From positions 62,001 through 126,000 of the forward strand of contig JAODTK010000245.1 of NCBI GenBank assembly GCA_026419785.1: a stretch of DNA of 64,000 nt, given 5' to 3'. The notes under the pieces were generated by a model. That model had not been told where the DNA came from, ran no database searches, and saw nothing but the letters and a program-made list of their open reading frames with translations. This DNA comes from Sclerodactyla briareus (lineage: Eukaryota > Echinodermata > Holothuroidea > Dendrochirotida > Sclerodactylidae). Position 1 is the stretch's first letter, and every line of letters begins with the position of its first letter. Shown piece by piece: positions 1 through 11,519 of this stretch. The translations under genes were made by a program, and so were the position numbers.

Positions 1-1170
1 AATCCCCTCTTCCGATGAGTTAGGTCCACTTGTTGATCCCGTGGGGAGTCATTTTGCTTAGGGAACAACCGCGTTGTATTCGTCATTCACTAGTAAGTTC
101 CAAAAAATCCTGGAGTTGGGTGAACTTATACGGACTAATACGGATTTCACCAAAGCAATTTGTACTCACCAGAGACACAATACAATTCAGCGAATGTCCT
201 GAAACATGAATGCACATAATTGCATTAGTGGTCGCTGTTTCCGCATCAAAAATCCGTCCAAAATTTCGTCAAAACACAAAATTTTGACAAAGTCACCAGG
301 CCCTGATCACAACAAACACCCGATGGGGCAATTGCTGCAAACCGACTAGTAGGCTACCGCTCGATTCGAAAGCCCATTAATCGGTAGATTTCGTGTTGGC
401 ACACACTGCCTATATGATTATAAACGCAGAATCCATGTGAGCCTGGTAATTTGAAACCATTAGACATATTACCCCAGGTCTGCTGAAATCAAAATTACCG
501 AGGAATTGTAGCCTATCTAGGTCAGGTTCAGCGGAGTTCATGCCTGCGAAAATAAAATGCTGTGACGGGTGGATATAATGACCCGTGATCTTGAAAATAG
601 AGCAAGACTAGACACAGAGCAGACTTCAATACGGGATATAAGTCTTATCAGTGATATGTTTCGGATCCATGAATAGCTAGGTGTGATATTATGTGAGTTG
701 GAGGTAGGCTATGAGGTGGAGGATAGGCTATTCATTGCCCTGACTAGAATATACAGAGTCCCTCGTTAGGGTAGGATGAATAGGATCATTCCAATAACAG
801 TGAACCGGTATCTGGTGCTACGCAAGTGACGATTAATGAAATAAAGTAAAAAGTTCATACGAGCACTGTCAACGAAATTGCCTTATTCGTTGAGACCATA
901 TGCAGTGGACGATATAGGCAAACCTCGAGAATGTGCCCAGCCAACCTTTGAATATATGAATACATAACTGAAGCGAAGAACCGAGCGAGATACGGTGAAA
1001 AAGATAGTGTTCACACGTTTTCTGTATTTGTCAAGATAAATTCAAACGCTCACTGTGACACTGTCACAATTTCCTAAGCTATTACCGGATCGTACCTCGA
1101 AGATGTGACACAAGCGATATCACGCATAACGCATATTTCACAGGGCAGAAGCACGTATTTTAAACTGTGA
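1..1170. other. unassigned non-coding sequence
   Basis: I see no open frame of note, no tRNA-like promoter boxes and no clear repeat structure in this stretch. It is ordinary AT-rich non-coding sequence. Confidence 0.5.
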
Positions 1171-1175
1171 GGCCT

Positions 1176-1400
1176 GAATGCACGGAGCTGGTTTAGCGGC
1201 GGTTAGCTTAAACCTGGGTTAATTTTAAGTTAAACCCAGAATTGAAACATTCTCGTATGCACGAAGCTGGTTTAACTAACCATAAGATAAATTTAAAACT
1301 GGTAGATTAATTTCGGTATGCACGAAGGTAGTTCAGTCTACACTATGGTTTAAATCAGTCGAAATAACCAATTTCGGTGAACCTACAAGGTGTGTTCAAA
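1176..1400. repeat. three imperfect ~70-bp tandem units
   Basis: The phrase TGCACGGAGCTGGTTTA and its variants recur near 1179, 1258 and 1319, each followed by TTTAAACC/GGTTTAA-type words. The first unit also contains a small inverted pair, TTAAACCTGGGTTAA against TTAAGTTAAACCC. This could be a degraded tandem repeat or a small foldback element. No protein is encoded. Confidence 0.5.
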
Positions 1401-2280
1401 TTTAGATAGGAGAAAAGTGAGGCTTTTAGACTCCGTTGATTTTGTTCGACGGTCATTGGAGCTGGAACATCAATGTGAAAACAAGAACAAAAATGTGAAA
1501 ACAAACGGAAACAATTGCAAAAAAGTTTTACCATACTGATAAATCGACACGTCAGGTTGGAACAATTGAAATATCAGAAAACACCGTACGAAGTTGGCTG
1601 ACCATATATATATACATATAAAAGAGATTTTCATTTTATATTCATTGCATTGAAATTCTGCTTGTTTTGCCCTAATGGTAGGGCCCGTTAGCCTATGCCA
1701 TTTTTAAAGTTGGAAATCTCCGTTTTAAAAACGGGAAAGCTTGGTTGAAGATTCACAATCGGGAGCGTTGTTTTACATTTCCAATCTATTCGAACACTCA
1801 GTTGATGGTATGGTGGGTCACGTACTTTCCCACTTTTGTCGTCAATTCCGTCGTTGACCCGTGGCCAACATGAAGCCCATATTAAGTCATTCAGGTTGAT
1901 CGGAATCAGTGACTTCCGATGATCCCGGCTGGTCTCATGCTGCCAGCAGCGTGCATTCTAATACTTCATTTGCAGATCCCATTAATGAATTGTGTTTTCC
2001 CAATCTTCGACCTTGGATTTTCTAGACTGTGGCACAGACACAGACCAAGTATGAGTTGAGATAATTTTTACGATCGGAGTGTGTCTCCGGATAAATATAG
2101 TCAACACAAATGCCAAGTATGAACTCAATCGACTTTTTCCCGTCAAGCTATGAGGATATGAATGTATCAACATTCTGCCCGTGCTGGGCAACATGAACTT
2201 GATCTCTCCCGAAAGAAATACCTCCTCCCGCCTTACACGACAGATATGTAACCGGGATGACGGACCCTAAAAGCAGCTCA

Positions 2281-2332
2281 TACGCACGCACCACCACACC
2301 ACACACGCAAAGGCACACGCACTCACACAGAA
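2281..2332. repeat. CA-rich imperfect microsatellite
   Basis: This is an interrupted (CA)n tract with ACC, CG and CT interruptions. It is simple sequence with no gene. Confidence 0.75.
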
Positions 2333-2939
2333 ATAGGCCTAGTCAAAGACCAAATACGTTCACTCGAGCGCATGGAGTACAAACAACTATGTTCCACCAA
2401 GTCCGAGAATGAGTATCCATAGTAAAACGATCCATTTTTTTTTTATTCTACCAATATGCATAGGAAGCGCCCTCCTCCCCAACATCGGATAAAGTGACCG
2501 CTGTCGACCCTAAAGCGTGCACCCACTCTGGTCGCAAAATGACGGGGCGAGGGCCCGTTGCACTGCAGGATAGCGTTCTGCCTTTCTCCAAGTCAGCGAT
2601 TGTGGCGTATGGAGTTCACAGGATTTTTCACAACATAGAATTAGGAACAGTTTTACGATGATAGTAAGTTGTGCGTAATATGTTCATCAGTAGCGAAGTT
2701 ATAAAGAATAACTCACTGGTTCTCCACCCATCAAAAAGGCGATATACAGTCTTATATAGAGGAGAGCGACGTTTTCCGAGTGGTGCTTCCTCAGAGAAGG
2801 TCAGAGCACCTCCAGTGTCAACTGCTATGAGTTGATCTGATGAGACCGCAACTGGTGTGGATAGTGGATCCTTGTCGTATTCGTTTGTTGTCGACCCCGG
2901 TCTGAAATGGAACCTCCTCTATTTGCCTGAGAGAAAAAA

Positions 2940-3355
2940 AGATATTCCAATTCACCTCATGTGAAGATTGAATTCTCAAATGGTTTCCACCCTTTCAAAA
3001 CAAGACTTGCAGTCAACAGTAGTGTACAAATATTATGGAATGAAATCCATTAAAAAAACACTAATTATTCTATATTCACCGTCCAATTCATCCAAGAAAA
3101 GCTTGCCTTTCATAATAGTTTACACCCGTTAAAAACACAAGTTTTGCAGTCAATATCAGTGAAAAAATATTATGGAATTAAGTCCTTTCACAATCTACGT
3201 ATTTATTCTGTACATACTTTTCAATTCACCCATGAAGAGCTTGCACGCCATGAGGGTTTAATCCTTTCCAAACAAGTTTTGCAGTCAATATCAGTGAACA
3301 AATTTATTGAATGAAGTCCAATTTCACAATCGACTTATTTATTCTATAGATTAAA
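2940..3355. repeat. ~136-bp tandem repeat, three copies
   Basis: The landmark GCAGTCAA recurs at about 3009, 3146 and 3281, which gives periods of 137 and 135 bp. Each unit also carries CAAATATTATGGAATGAA-like, TTTATTCTATA-like and CAATTCACC-like segments in the same order. The copies differ by substitutions and small indels. The unit has no coding potential. Confidence 0.8.
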
Positions 3356-3359
3356 CGGG

Positions 3360-5660
3360 ATATTTCATTCTCATCCCCTTCAAGCAAACGAGTCAATGTT
3401 GAACTTTGTTGCCTGGGACTAAAACGTGTTTCGATCCATTCCCTCGAATCGTAGTTTGAAGATTTTAGCCGGAAAATGACTATTTAGGACCATATCCGAA
3501 AATTTTTCGATACAAAGTGAAGATCGATACCCGGAAGCTTATATGAATTTGAGATCGAAGAATTTCCAATAAAAGTCAAGCCTGTTTAGGATGGTGCAGG
3601 AAAATAATGAACGATCCTGAGCGGGCGCGAGAGTTTGGTTGATATAGGTTGTATGCCGCTGATGTTATGAATCAATTTCGAATTCAGCTAGTAATACCCG
3701 ACATCGGGCAGGTTCTGAGACCTGGTAATTGGTTTATGTCAGCAAAACGAGCTCAACTGTCACTACCCCCAGTTTCGATGCCGCTAACGATACAAAACGT
3801 ATGAGCAACTACAAGCAAAACTTCCAGGCCGACCTTCCAGACCTTTCTGTACCTATGCATCCTGACAACTTCGTGCATATTCATGATGTCGAGCAATGTT
3901 GTGACTGTCCTGTAAAACTGTTAATTGACCGCCGGATCGGACCCGTCATTCATGAATGAAGGGCACCCCTCAGGTTCCCGCCGTCATATGCTAACTAGAG
4001 TACCAGTATCTATCAAACCCACTTCTAACAGTGTCTTGTTACAGTTTGTTACAGTAATATCGAAACCAAAAGTAAGATTTAAACCTGGGAGAGAGCGCAC
4101 GCACAATTGAACTTTCCGAGCCCAGTGAAATGTTGCTCAATAATGGAATATGTCATCAATGATCGAGCACCGAACTCAATGAATAATGGCAGTTTTGTAT
4201 ACTTTTGCATCATCGTCGCCAAATGTTCACATAGCATGTTTTATGTGAGAATTGTGATTTTGTGATAATTTCGTGGTATTATTTGTTTCATCAAGTTGAA
4301 CGGTTTCCAGGAATGAGTCGCCCCACGATAACGCGAATAAGAAGAAAAAATACTGCAACTTCGTTAAGCCGCTCTGCTATCCTTTCTATATGCCATTGAA
4401 TCCCTTAAAGGGAGAACTGGAACGCCCTCGAACAATGCATCCCGATTTTTTTCTTTAATAGAATGTTCTGTTCAACGAATAAGCAGCTTGTGATTCCTTG
4501 GCTGCCTCCATGTCCAATGACCTCAGATGGCATTTCCTCTGACCCTTAAACAATACGGACAGGCACTCAATATGGGGCACCCACATACCAAGTAGCGCGT
4601 GACCTGTCCAGGTGGTCAAGTTATTGTCAAGTAAAAATGAGCCGAAATATCGATTGCAATACCTAAATTTCAGCCTATCGGACCAAACATTCCTACCTAT
4701 CATGTTGACAAGGTTTCCTTCTCAAATGTTGACCTATGTTAACCTCGGATGAACTTTTAACGATTAGGTGACAGTTGTTACATTAATCTGTTTGGGTGGG
4801 GTAAATTTTTCGTATTCACCAGCCATGAATAGTCAAAGTTTCCCATTTTCTACCAAAAATGACCCACTCTGCACTAAAAACTGTAAGATTATCTTTACTC
4901 CTGATAGGAGGAGACAATTTCAGAGACAGTCTCTCCTCTGTAACCCCATTCCTCCCCTCCTGCCCTTTCCTCTGTCTGCGCCCCATTCACACAGGAGACC
5001 CGCTGAAAGGGGTCCGTGTGCTCTGCTGGTAGCAGTCTCACATTCATTCATACTTGACGGTAAATACTTACCCAAGGATGGGCTGAAAAAAGGTCAGAGA
5101 CCGTGCATAAACCTGCGTTTAGTAATGCCGGTGTTTATGCACGATGCCTCGACACAGGCGAAAAAATAACTGGTTGTCCTGAATTGATTGTTGCAGGTAC
5201 ACCGTATGTTTACAAAAGTATCAACATCGAAGCTGCTATCACTTAGGGGCTATGGTGAAGGGATCCATTGTGCATTAGATGTTTAAATTGGGCGCGATTA
5301 CCAGTGCCACCAGCGCACATCAGAACGCTTTGAATAGAACTTGTATGTATCATTTACGCAAGTACATGGAAATAACACGCGCGATGGAATATTTTCACGC
5401 GCAATGTAATGCGCGTTGCTCACAGAGGACGCGTTGGCTTGAGACAATTAGTCATACGGGTATGCGTCGACATTCGTCCACGCGCTTTGTGTGCGCTTAT
5501 ATTTCCCGATGGATTTGAGAGACGCGCGTATTGTTGTTGTTATTTATTGGCGCATGTACAAGCCTCTTTGCAATGTCATCAGGGGTTCCTATTTTTTCAA
5601 AAAGTGGTAATTTCCAGAGTCGTTTGATGCATATTCCAACTAAATTTCGCGTTGTATGAA
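3360..5660. other. unassigned; short ORFs without recognisable homology
   Basis: Two plus-strand frames are open here, 3729-3959 (76 aa) and 4768-5169 (133 aa). Neither shows a signal peptide, a known domain motif or convincing splice-site context. A minus-strand frame at 4455-4703 is similar. From 5280 to 5540 the sequence is unusually rich in CGCG words compared with its surroundings. I would not call a gene here. Confidence 0.4.
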
Positions 5661-5666
5661 TGAACG

Positions 5667-5830
5667 GGGTTAATCAAACGGTCGATTGTGTTATCCAACA
5701 TGGTAATGCACTCCTCGGGGGTTAATTCTAACGCTGGATGCACTCGGGCTGCGCCCTCGGCATCGCTTGAATTAACCCCCGGTCGTGCATTATCCAGTGG
5801 ATAAACCACGCTCGACCGTTGATTAACACC
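5667..5830. mobile_element. palindromic foldback MITE (~164 bp)
   Basis: The two halves are near-perfect reverse complements. The left arm (5667-5727) begins GGTTAATCAAACGGTCGA and contains GGGGGTTAATTC. The right arm (5769-5830) contains GAATTAACCCCC and ends with TCGACCGTTGATTAACACC. The centre holds a second small hairpin, CTCGGGCTGCGCCCTCGG. A non-coding palindrome of this size is typical of a non-autonomous DNA element. I did not find a certain target-site duplication. Confidence 0.75.
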
Positions 5831-7317
5831 TAAAGTCGATCACCCCACGACAGGCGCTTTCTGGTAAACCCCTACAGCAAGCATTACCTGTATCTTACTT
5901 TCCTCTCGTATTGAATTTTTGAAAAACTGAAAGACTAAAGACGGATTCTTTGGTAGTACATGTGCTAAGATAATTACATTCTCTCCGGGCGACAATCTAA
6001 AAAACTGCGTTGATGAACCGCTTCAGCAGTGCCTCCATTTTTACTATATTTTGGTTCGTAATTCCCTGCCTGCATCGTCAATTTTAGAATCAGAGACAGT
6101 CCTCCCTCCCCCCCCCCCCCTTCTTCGCTCCGGGCTCCAGGTGGTTCTGAGTCTATCCATCACTAAAATCTATTCGACCCTTGCGATACCGCAGAAAGAC
6201 CGACTGTATCAGCAATTCCCATTTGCCCGCTGCTCTCCATTATCCAGTCCAATTAGGTGCAACGTTCATATGAGGCTGCTCAAATCTGAACTCCATCCTT
6301 GCACATTGGGCATATGTAAGGATACCATGTTTACTCTCAGAAAAGTGATTTCACTTATTTCTCAGAATGTGATTTCATCCATTTCACCACTGCTAAGCGC
6401 CACTATTAGTAGGCGTAGAGACAGACATGTTTGTTATGCGTGAGTAAAGAATGGCTGCGTCATGATCTTAAAAAAAACCTAAACGGTTAAACGGGCTCAA
6501 TCACTGCCCACATGGGCCCGGCTGAGGGAACACTGGGTCTGCTACGACTACAGGAGACATAAGCGTACGGACACGGCCTGTTTCCTTCGTGGCCGAATAA
6601 AACTTCGCCTTTAATTTGGAAGAGATTCGCAAACTCTAGTCGCTTATATATCGGTCTGAATCTATGTGGCATGACATATACGAGAACACATCACTGCGAG
6701 CTATGTGCGTGCAGTCATTCGATAAACCGTTGAAGAAATTTAGATTCGAAAGAACTTACGTGCACTTTTGTTAATTTGAATAACGGGGAATGGAACCAGA
6801 GCCGGGGCCAGAAGTTTTATTTATACGCGTCAAAAATGTTTTCATAGCTGGTAAACGACCACACATTTGATGGGATGTCCATGTGGCAGACAGGCTATTG
6901 TCCATGTTATGTCAGCAGATTGTCTCACAAGTGACACTTTAGACACTCTGATTAGTCCATAAAACGTTTGTATCATGCAGAATATGTATTTTTCTGAAGC
7001 TGAAATTTTTAGTGGTGATCGAACCTTCTAATAAATACCAATTAACTCACTGTTACTAGCTGGTCAGCCGATTAGCTTATCAGCACGAACCACTCATTCT
7101 TTCATCTATGTTGAATTATAGGCGCCATTCAAACAGTTAAGCAAGTTTATCATAGTTCATAGCTTGCGTATTCAACTGATATTATGAGAAGTTATGTCAC
7201 TTCAAAGACTCACATATTTCAATGCTAGCTGCTAACTGCGTAGGCTACAAATATTAGAATCTTGAGCTTGCAGAATCTTGCTTCCAAAAATGTATTACCT
7301 CAGTAATGACTTTTCGA
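5831..7317. other. unassigned; contains a poly-C run at ~6106-6121
   Basis: The only simple-sequence feature is a run of about 16 C residues near 6106-6121. A 130-aa frame at 6051-6443 reads through that run and shows no recognisable domain. I see no gene. Confidence 0.4.
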
Positions 7318-7462
7318 ATAGGAGTGATGTAGTCGAGACTGGATAGGCCGAGACCAGCCTCGCATCTCGAGTCTATACACTGTATGTATTGGTGGTATCG
7401 GTCTTGAAAGTCGAGACCGAGACCAGCAATTCGAGAATAATTCGAGACCGAGACCGGTCTGA
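7318..7462. repeat. degenerate TCGAGACC tandem repeat
   Basis: Variants of GTCGAGACCGAGACC recur at least five times, near 7332, 7350, 7408, 7420 and 7442. They are separated by short unrelated stretches. Two overlapping minus-strand frames in this region are low-complexity readings of the repeat. Confidence 0.65.
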
Positions 7463-8040
7463 CTAATCCCCTGTCGAATAGGAGGCAGCATATATTGAGG
7501 GACATCGCTCGATAGTATCTGATGATATATGAAACTCGTTCGCCAAAATGTGGATATAGGCTTTCTTTACGTCTGATCTCTTTAGTTCTGGCACAGTAGA
7601 AAATAGGAGCAACAGCCTATAGTCTTCGACCACTCTAGCCGTCATCGTCCCGTCGAAATGTCCCCTGTTATTCGCCAAATTTTATGCGTCCCCTACACGG
7701 ATTTTTTTTCTAACGATTCGATTAGGAATATAAAAGAATAGGGCGAGAAAATTTCTACGATATGCTTTCAGGCAATAGCCTAATACGTGGACAATCTATC
7801 CCCGTTACGCTTGCAAATAATATCGTGTTCGCGGGGAATGTGTGGGTGACATCCCTTATCCATGCAGTTGGGATAATCACGGTTACCAATTTCCACGCGC
7901 AACGCGCCCATACAAACTTTCTAATCACCTAACACCATAAACACCTGTAATATGAATACAGACGTTCTACGGATGAAAACAAAAAACATGCCTCGCACAC
8001 TATATGAACATTGAGCAATCAATCCACTTTCATCCCATTC
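7463..8040. other. unassigned non-coding sequence
   Basis: There are short frames on the minus strand only, with no recognisable motif. I see no repeat structure. Confidence 0.35.
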
Positions 8041-8053
8041 ATTAAAAATAATG

Positions 8054-8092
8054 TTGGGGGGGGGGAGGAGCTCGTGTGTGTGTGTGTGGTGT
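8054..8092. repeat. G-run followed by (GT)n microsatellite
   Basis: About 11 G residues near 8054-8065 are followed by GAGGAGCTC and then a pure GT tract at about 8073-8088. This is simple sequence. Confidence 0.8.
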
Positions 8093-8153
8093 GATGTAAA
8101 GCTTTCCTTGTAATCAGCTAAAACCAACATGCTTGGTCGGATGAAGCTGGGAC

Positions 8154-9042
8154 TTGGTAGGGTGTCTCTCCACGATGAGTACACGAGCGCTATTCATTTT
8201 AGTGTTGGACGGGGGGGGGGGGTGGTCAGTAATCAGTAAGGTGAGTGAAACCTGTTGTAAGAATTTTGATATCCGCGGATATTTAAACCCTTTTAATAAT
8301 CAGACCAAGGTCCAATATTCCTGTGGAAATCAATCTGGTGGGGTTCTTCTTCCCATAATGAGTACAACGACCGTGTTCCTTTTATTTTACCATAGGTAAA
8401 TTTGGGGGAAAGTGGACACGGAATTTATGAAACAACTAATGCCTCACGATACAGTGATGGATGTTATCGATCTTATTTTGAAGGAAAGGTGGTTCCCAGA
8501 TTGTCATTGAACATGACTGGTATACTGATGGTTACTGATCTCAGTTGGGGACTTAATGTTAGGAAAAAAAAAACAATACTGTGGCATCTGATAGGCGAAA
8601 TTTTAGGTTCTCATTCAAAGCAGTAACATTATAAACAGAAGGAATCATTGCTGGCGCAGATCATTCAGTAAGACAAGACTTCTTCTGGGAGCTTCCTCCA
8701 ATTTTTCAGACACACTTACTGACATATCGGACGACGGATGGGCTGATTTCCTCACTCTGTCCTCCTGCATTGAGTTCCCGCAACAAATTCAATACAGTCT
8801 TCAACATTTCAATCGGGCCTGCCACTAGCCATTTCGTACCTCGTCACCTGGTCTCCTCTGGAAACTCTATGGTGTTCCTAATACCTTTGTCTGAGACCTG
8901 GACAATCATCTATCATTCCGATGATGATTTTTCCCGAGACAGGGATACAAGTGTCCAATGGGATACGCTGTGCCTAAATCGGAATCACAATTCGTGGTAC
9001 TCCCGAGTCTTTTACCTGGTTGTGAGGAACCACCATTACTGA
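8154..9042 (+). other. possible decayed CUB-like coding fragments (weak)
   Basis: Three short plus-strand frames follow one another in different phases: 8154-8399, 8402-8626 and 8770-9042. The first contains a YSCGNQSGG...STTTVFLLFY pattern. The third contains VPRHLVSSGNSMVFLI followed by IIYHSDDDF. Both are loosely reminiscent of the C-terminal half of CUB domains, where a Cys-Gly and a Pro are followed by a Ser-rich turn and a hydrophobic strand ending in Ser-Asp. The order, the frame shifts and the lack of conserved N-terminal cysteines argue against an intact domain. It may be a broken gene fragment, exons of a real gene with introns I cannot place, or coincidence. I cannot decide between these. 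Confidence 0.18.
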
Positions 9043-10411
9043 AAATAAGTCTTTAGTTTGTATGTATACATGAGTTAACTGAATACCTCATAATAGTAAC
9101 CTCGGTATGCGGATGATATTCCAAAATCAATATGTCATCAAACGATCCAAGCCCTTGTGATTCAGCTACAACCTTGAGTTATGCATTGATGATTCGTGGG
9201 ATGGAAGGAAATTCGAATTTTTTTTTTGGCGACAAAAAACTGAATTTTTCTCTTTTGATTCTCCGCTATTCAACATTGGTGACTCGCCGGCAAGAAGTCA
9301 GAGATCTAGGTGTGTTTTGAATTCATCAATGACAATGAAGCCTCACATATCAAAACTATCATTCGGTCATCGATCATGCAAATCGGGAACATCAGCCAAA
9401 TTCTGAAATTCTCGAATCGCGACGCCGCTGAGCAAATAATCCACGCATTTATCACTATTCAATTCGAGCATTGATACTAGGGATGATAGTCTTTAGCTTA
9501 TAGGTACCCGGCTTGAACCCCACGCTCACAGCGCCTCCAGAATACGCAGCCCGGATGTGACCGTGTCAAAGGGAGCCCGTCACAAAAAAACCACACCTAT
9601 TCGTAAGCGAGCTTCCAAGATGCAATGGCTTCCAATATCTCACTAGATTTCCTATTATTACTGTTGTTCATCAATAAAAAACACCAGCTCTCTTATACGA
9701 TCTGGTATTGTGTTACTTGAATGATAAGCTAGTACATATCCCATTTTTTGTGTCTGGTATATGTTAGCAGTGACGAGTCAAGAAATCAATTACCCCAATT
9801 ATTATGGCGAAAAAACCCTTAAACAATTTTGACCCCAATTGGGACCTTTGATGGACCTTGGGTGGACATGACCGTTTTTTATGGAAATGTGACTCTAGAT
9901 GAGATGAGTGAGATACACCTGTGCCTGTTGAAGAATGTTCTACTCCATGACGTACACCCTGTCCGGAATTCCAACAATGCCGGCAATGTCACTGTAAGTT
10001 GTTCCAAAACTTATATTTTTCTTGTCCATAAGTGACTTGAAGCCCTTGATGAATTGACCATTCATGAAAATGGTATTCTCGATTAGATACACGATGTGCT
10101 ACAAACATTATGTATTCCGAGTATAATGCCGATGCTATGGTATATAATAGTGGTATCAAAAACCATCATTGATCAACTGGCAACACCAACGTCAAGACGT
10201 CTTCGAATTCCATTTTCAGTTTCATAAGTATTGCTCTTCCATTTCCGTCATCAGTTTCTATTTTCTCTCGTGAGTGGTGTGTTCTGTGTTGGTATTTCTG
10301 TGTTTGAGCTGTTTTGGGGTCTTTTCAGCGTGAGTTGTTCCTCTGGGGCTATTTATGCTCTAGGCCACTCGTTACCCTCTATAGCAATAGGCTAGCTTTC
10401 TGCCTTCCGTA
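9043..10411. other. unassigned; possible exon-like ORF at 9829-9990
   Basis: A plus-strand frame from 9829 ends in-frame at a good splice-donor-like sequence, GTCACTGTAAGTT, near 9985-9997. It encodes about 55 residues with no recognisable domain. I see no matching acceptor or neighbouring exon, so I only note it. The remainder is unassigned AT-rich sequence. Confidence 0.25.
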
Positions 10412-10757
10412 CCTGAGTGTAATTATTAAGATTAAGATTCGGTTTATTGTCTTGTATCAGGCAGAGCCTCTTCACACGACTAACGACTTAATCCCCTGGT
10501 CATTGGTAACCTGATGAGGACCTTGCCCGCACCACCCAGGGTGCACGTTCGCTAACGACCTACTACACCCCTGGCAGCCAACGCAGCGGCGCCTACTTCC
10601 GTTACCTCGCAGGTACCCACTTACACGTGGGTAGTGGAGACATTCGAGGAGACAGCCTTGTCTGAACAGTACTGCGGAAACGCCCTCGGGCCTTCACTGG
10701 GAATCGAACTTCGCAATCTTAAGTCCTGAGCCCTACCGACTGAGCTAATCCGCTTCC
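10412..10757 (-). mobile_element. tRNA-derived SINE
   Basis: Read on the minus strand, the element starts near 10757 with GGAAGCGGATTAGCTCAG. It has a pol III box A, TAGCTCAGTCGG (plus 10736-10747), and a box B, GTTCGATTCCC (plus 10699-10709). The tRNA-like head is followed by about 230 bp of unrelated body and ends in a short ATCTTAATCTTAAT tail near 10425-10436. The acceptor stem does not pair and there is no CCA-like end, so it is a SINE and not a tRNA gene. A SINE needs reverse transcriptase from a LINE partner. The short non-poly(A) tail repeat suggests a CR1/L2/RTE-type partner, which is inference. Confidence 0.8.
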
Positions 10758-10897
10758 CTAAATAAATTATCTGCTCAGCGTTGCTTTTCTTGGTGTGTAT
10801 GTCTGCTGTGGTGCGAGAGCGTGAGTGTGTTATTGCATTTGCGTAAGCATATTGTCTACTTTCCCTTGTTTCTTTCTTCTGTTCTGCCTCCGTGGGC

Positions 10898-11480
10898 CGC
10901 GTGCAGGTAGCTTCTAGCAATCTTTTGGTAGCATTGTCAACATTATTGATTTTTTTTTTGTTTCGTTAGTGAGTTAGTGTGCTTGCTGCTGTAGTGTATT
11001 TTCTATCTGCTTTCGGGTATAGTGTTACCTATCTTAGTTTTTTCTTATGATTTGAAATAATAATGTATTCGTGTTGGTAGGCGCCGTGGTCGGAATAAAA
11101 AGTTGTTAAATGATACTTTGGGACATTGCGTTGTTTTTCTCTCTCCCTCTGCTGTTAGTTTGTTCGGTGTTCTGTTAACTTGTTCGCGTGCAGGTAGCCT
11201 TCTGGCATTCTTTTGATAGCAATGTCAACAATATTGATTCATTTATTGTCTTTTCCGTTAGGAGTTAATGTGTTTGCTGCTGTGGTGCTTTCCTATCTGC
11301 TTTCATGTTTAGTGGTAGGCCTTCTTAGTTTTTTATCAATTTGACATATTCATTGTATTCTTGTTTGAAAGTGCGACCGCGGTCGAAATAAACGTTAGTC
11401 AAAACTGATACTTCGTGAGCATTGTGTTTTTTTTTTCTCTCTCTCCGCTGTTATCTTGTTCGGTGCTCTGTTGCTCACCG
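10898..11480. repeat. ~289-bp direct tandem repeat, two copies
   Basis: The phrase CGCGTGCAGGTAGC recurs at 10898 and 11187. The copies share, in order, TTCTTTTG(G/A)TAGCA, ATGTCAACA, GTTTGCTGCTGT, CTATCTGCTTTC, TCTTAGTTTTTT, a GGTCG(G/A)AATAAA word and CTCTCTC..CTGTTA. Divergence is about 15-25 percent by eye, with many indels. The array lies just upstream of a LINE ORF1-like remnant on the same strand. Confidence 0.8.
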
Positions 11481-11519
11481 TGGAGCGCAAGTGAGTGTTC
11501 TGTGTGTGCCGCGAAATGT

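Noticed and set aside
10512..10535. CTGATGAG word considered as a hammerhead ribozyme core
   Set aside because: No matching GAAA and cleavage-site arrangement follows within a plausible distance.
10685..10757. Possible functional tRNA gene on the minus strand
   Set aside because: The promoter boxes are good, but the acceptor stem does not pair and the element continues as a SINE body and tail.
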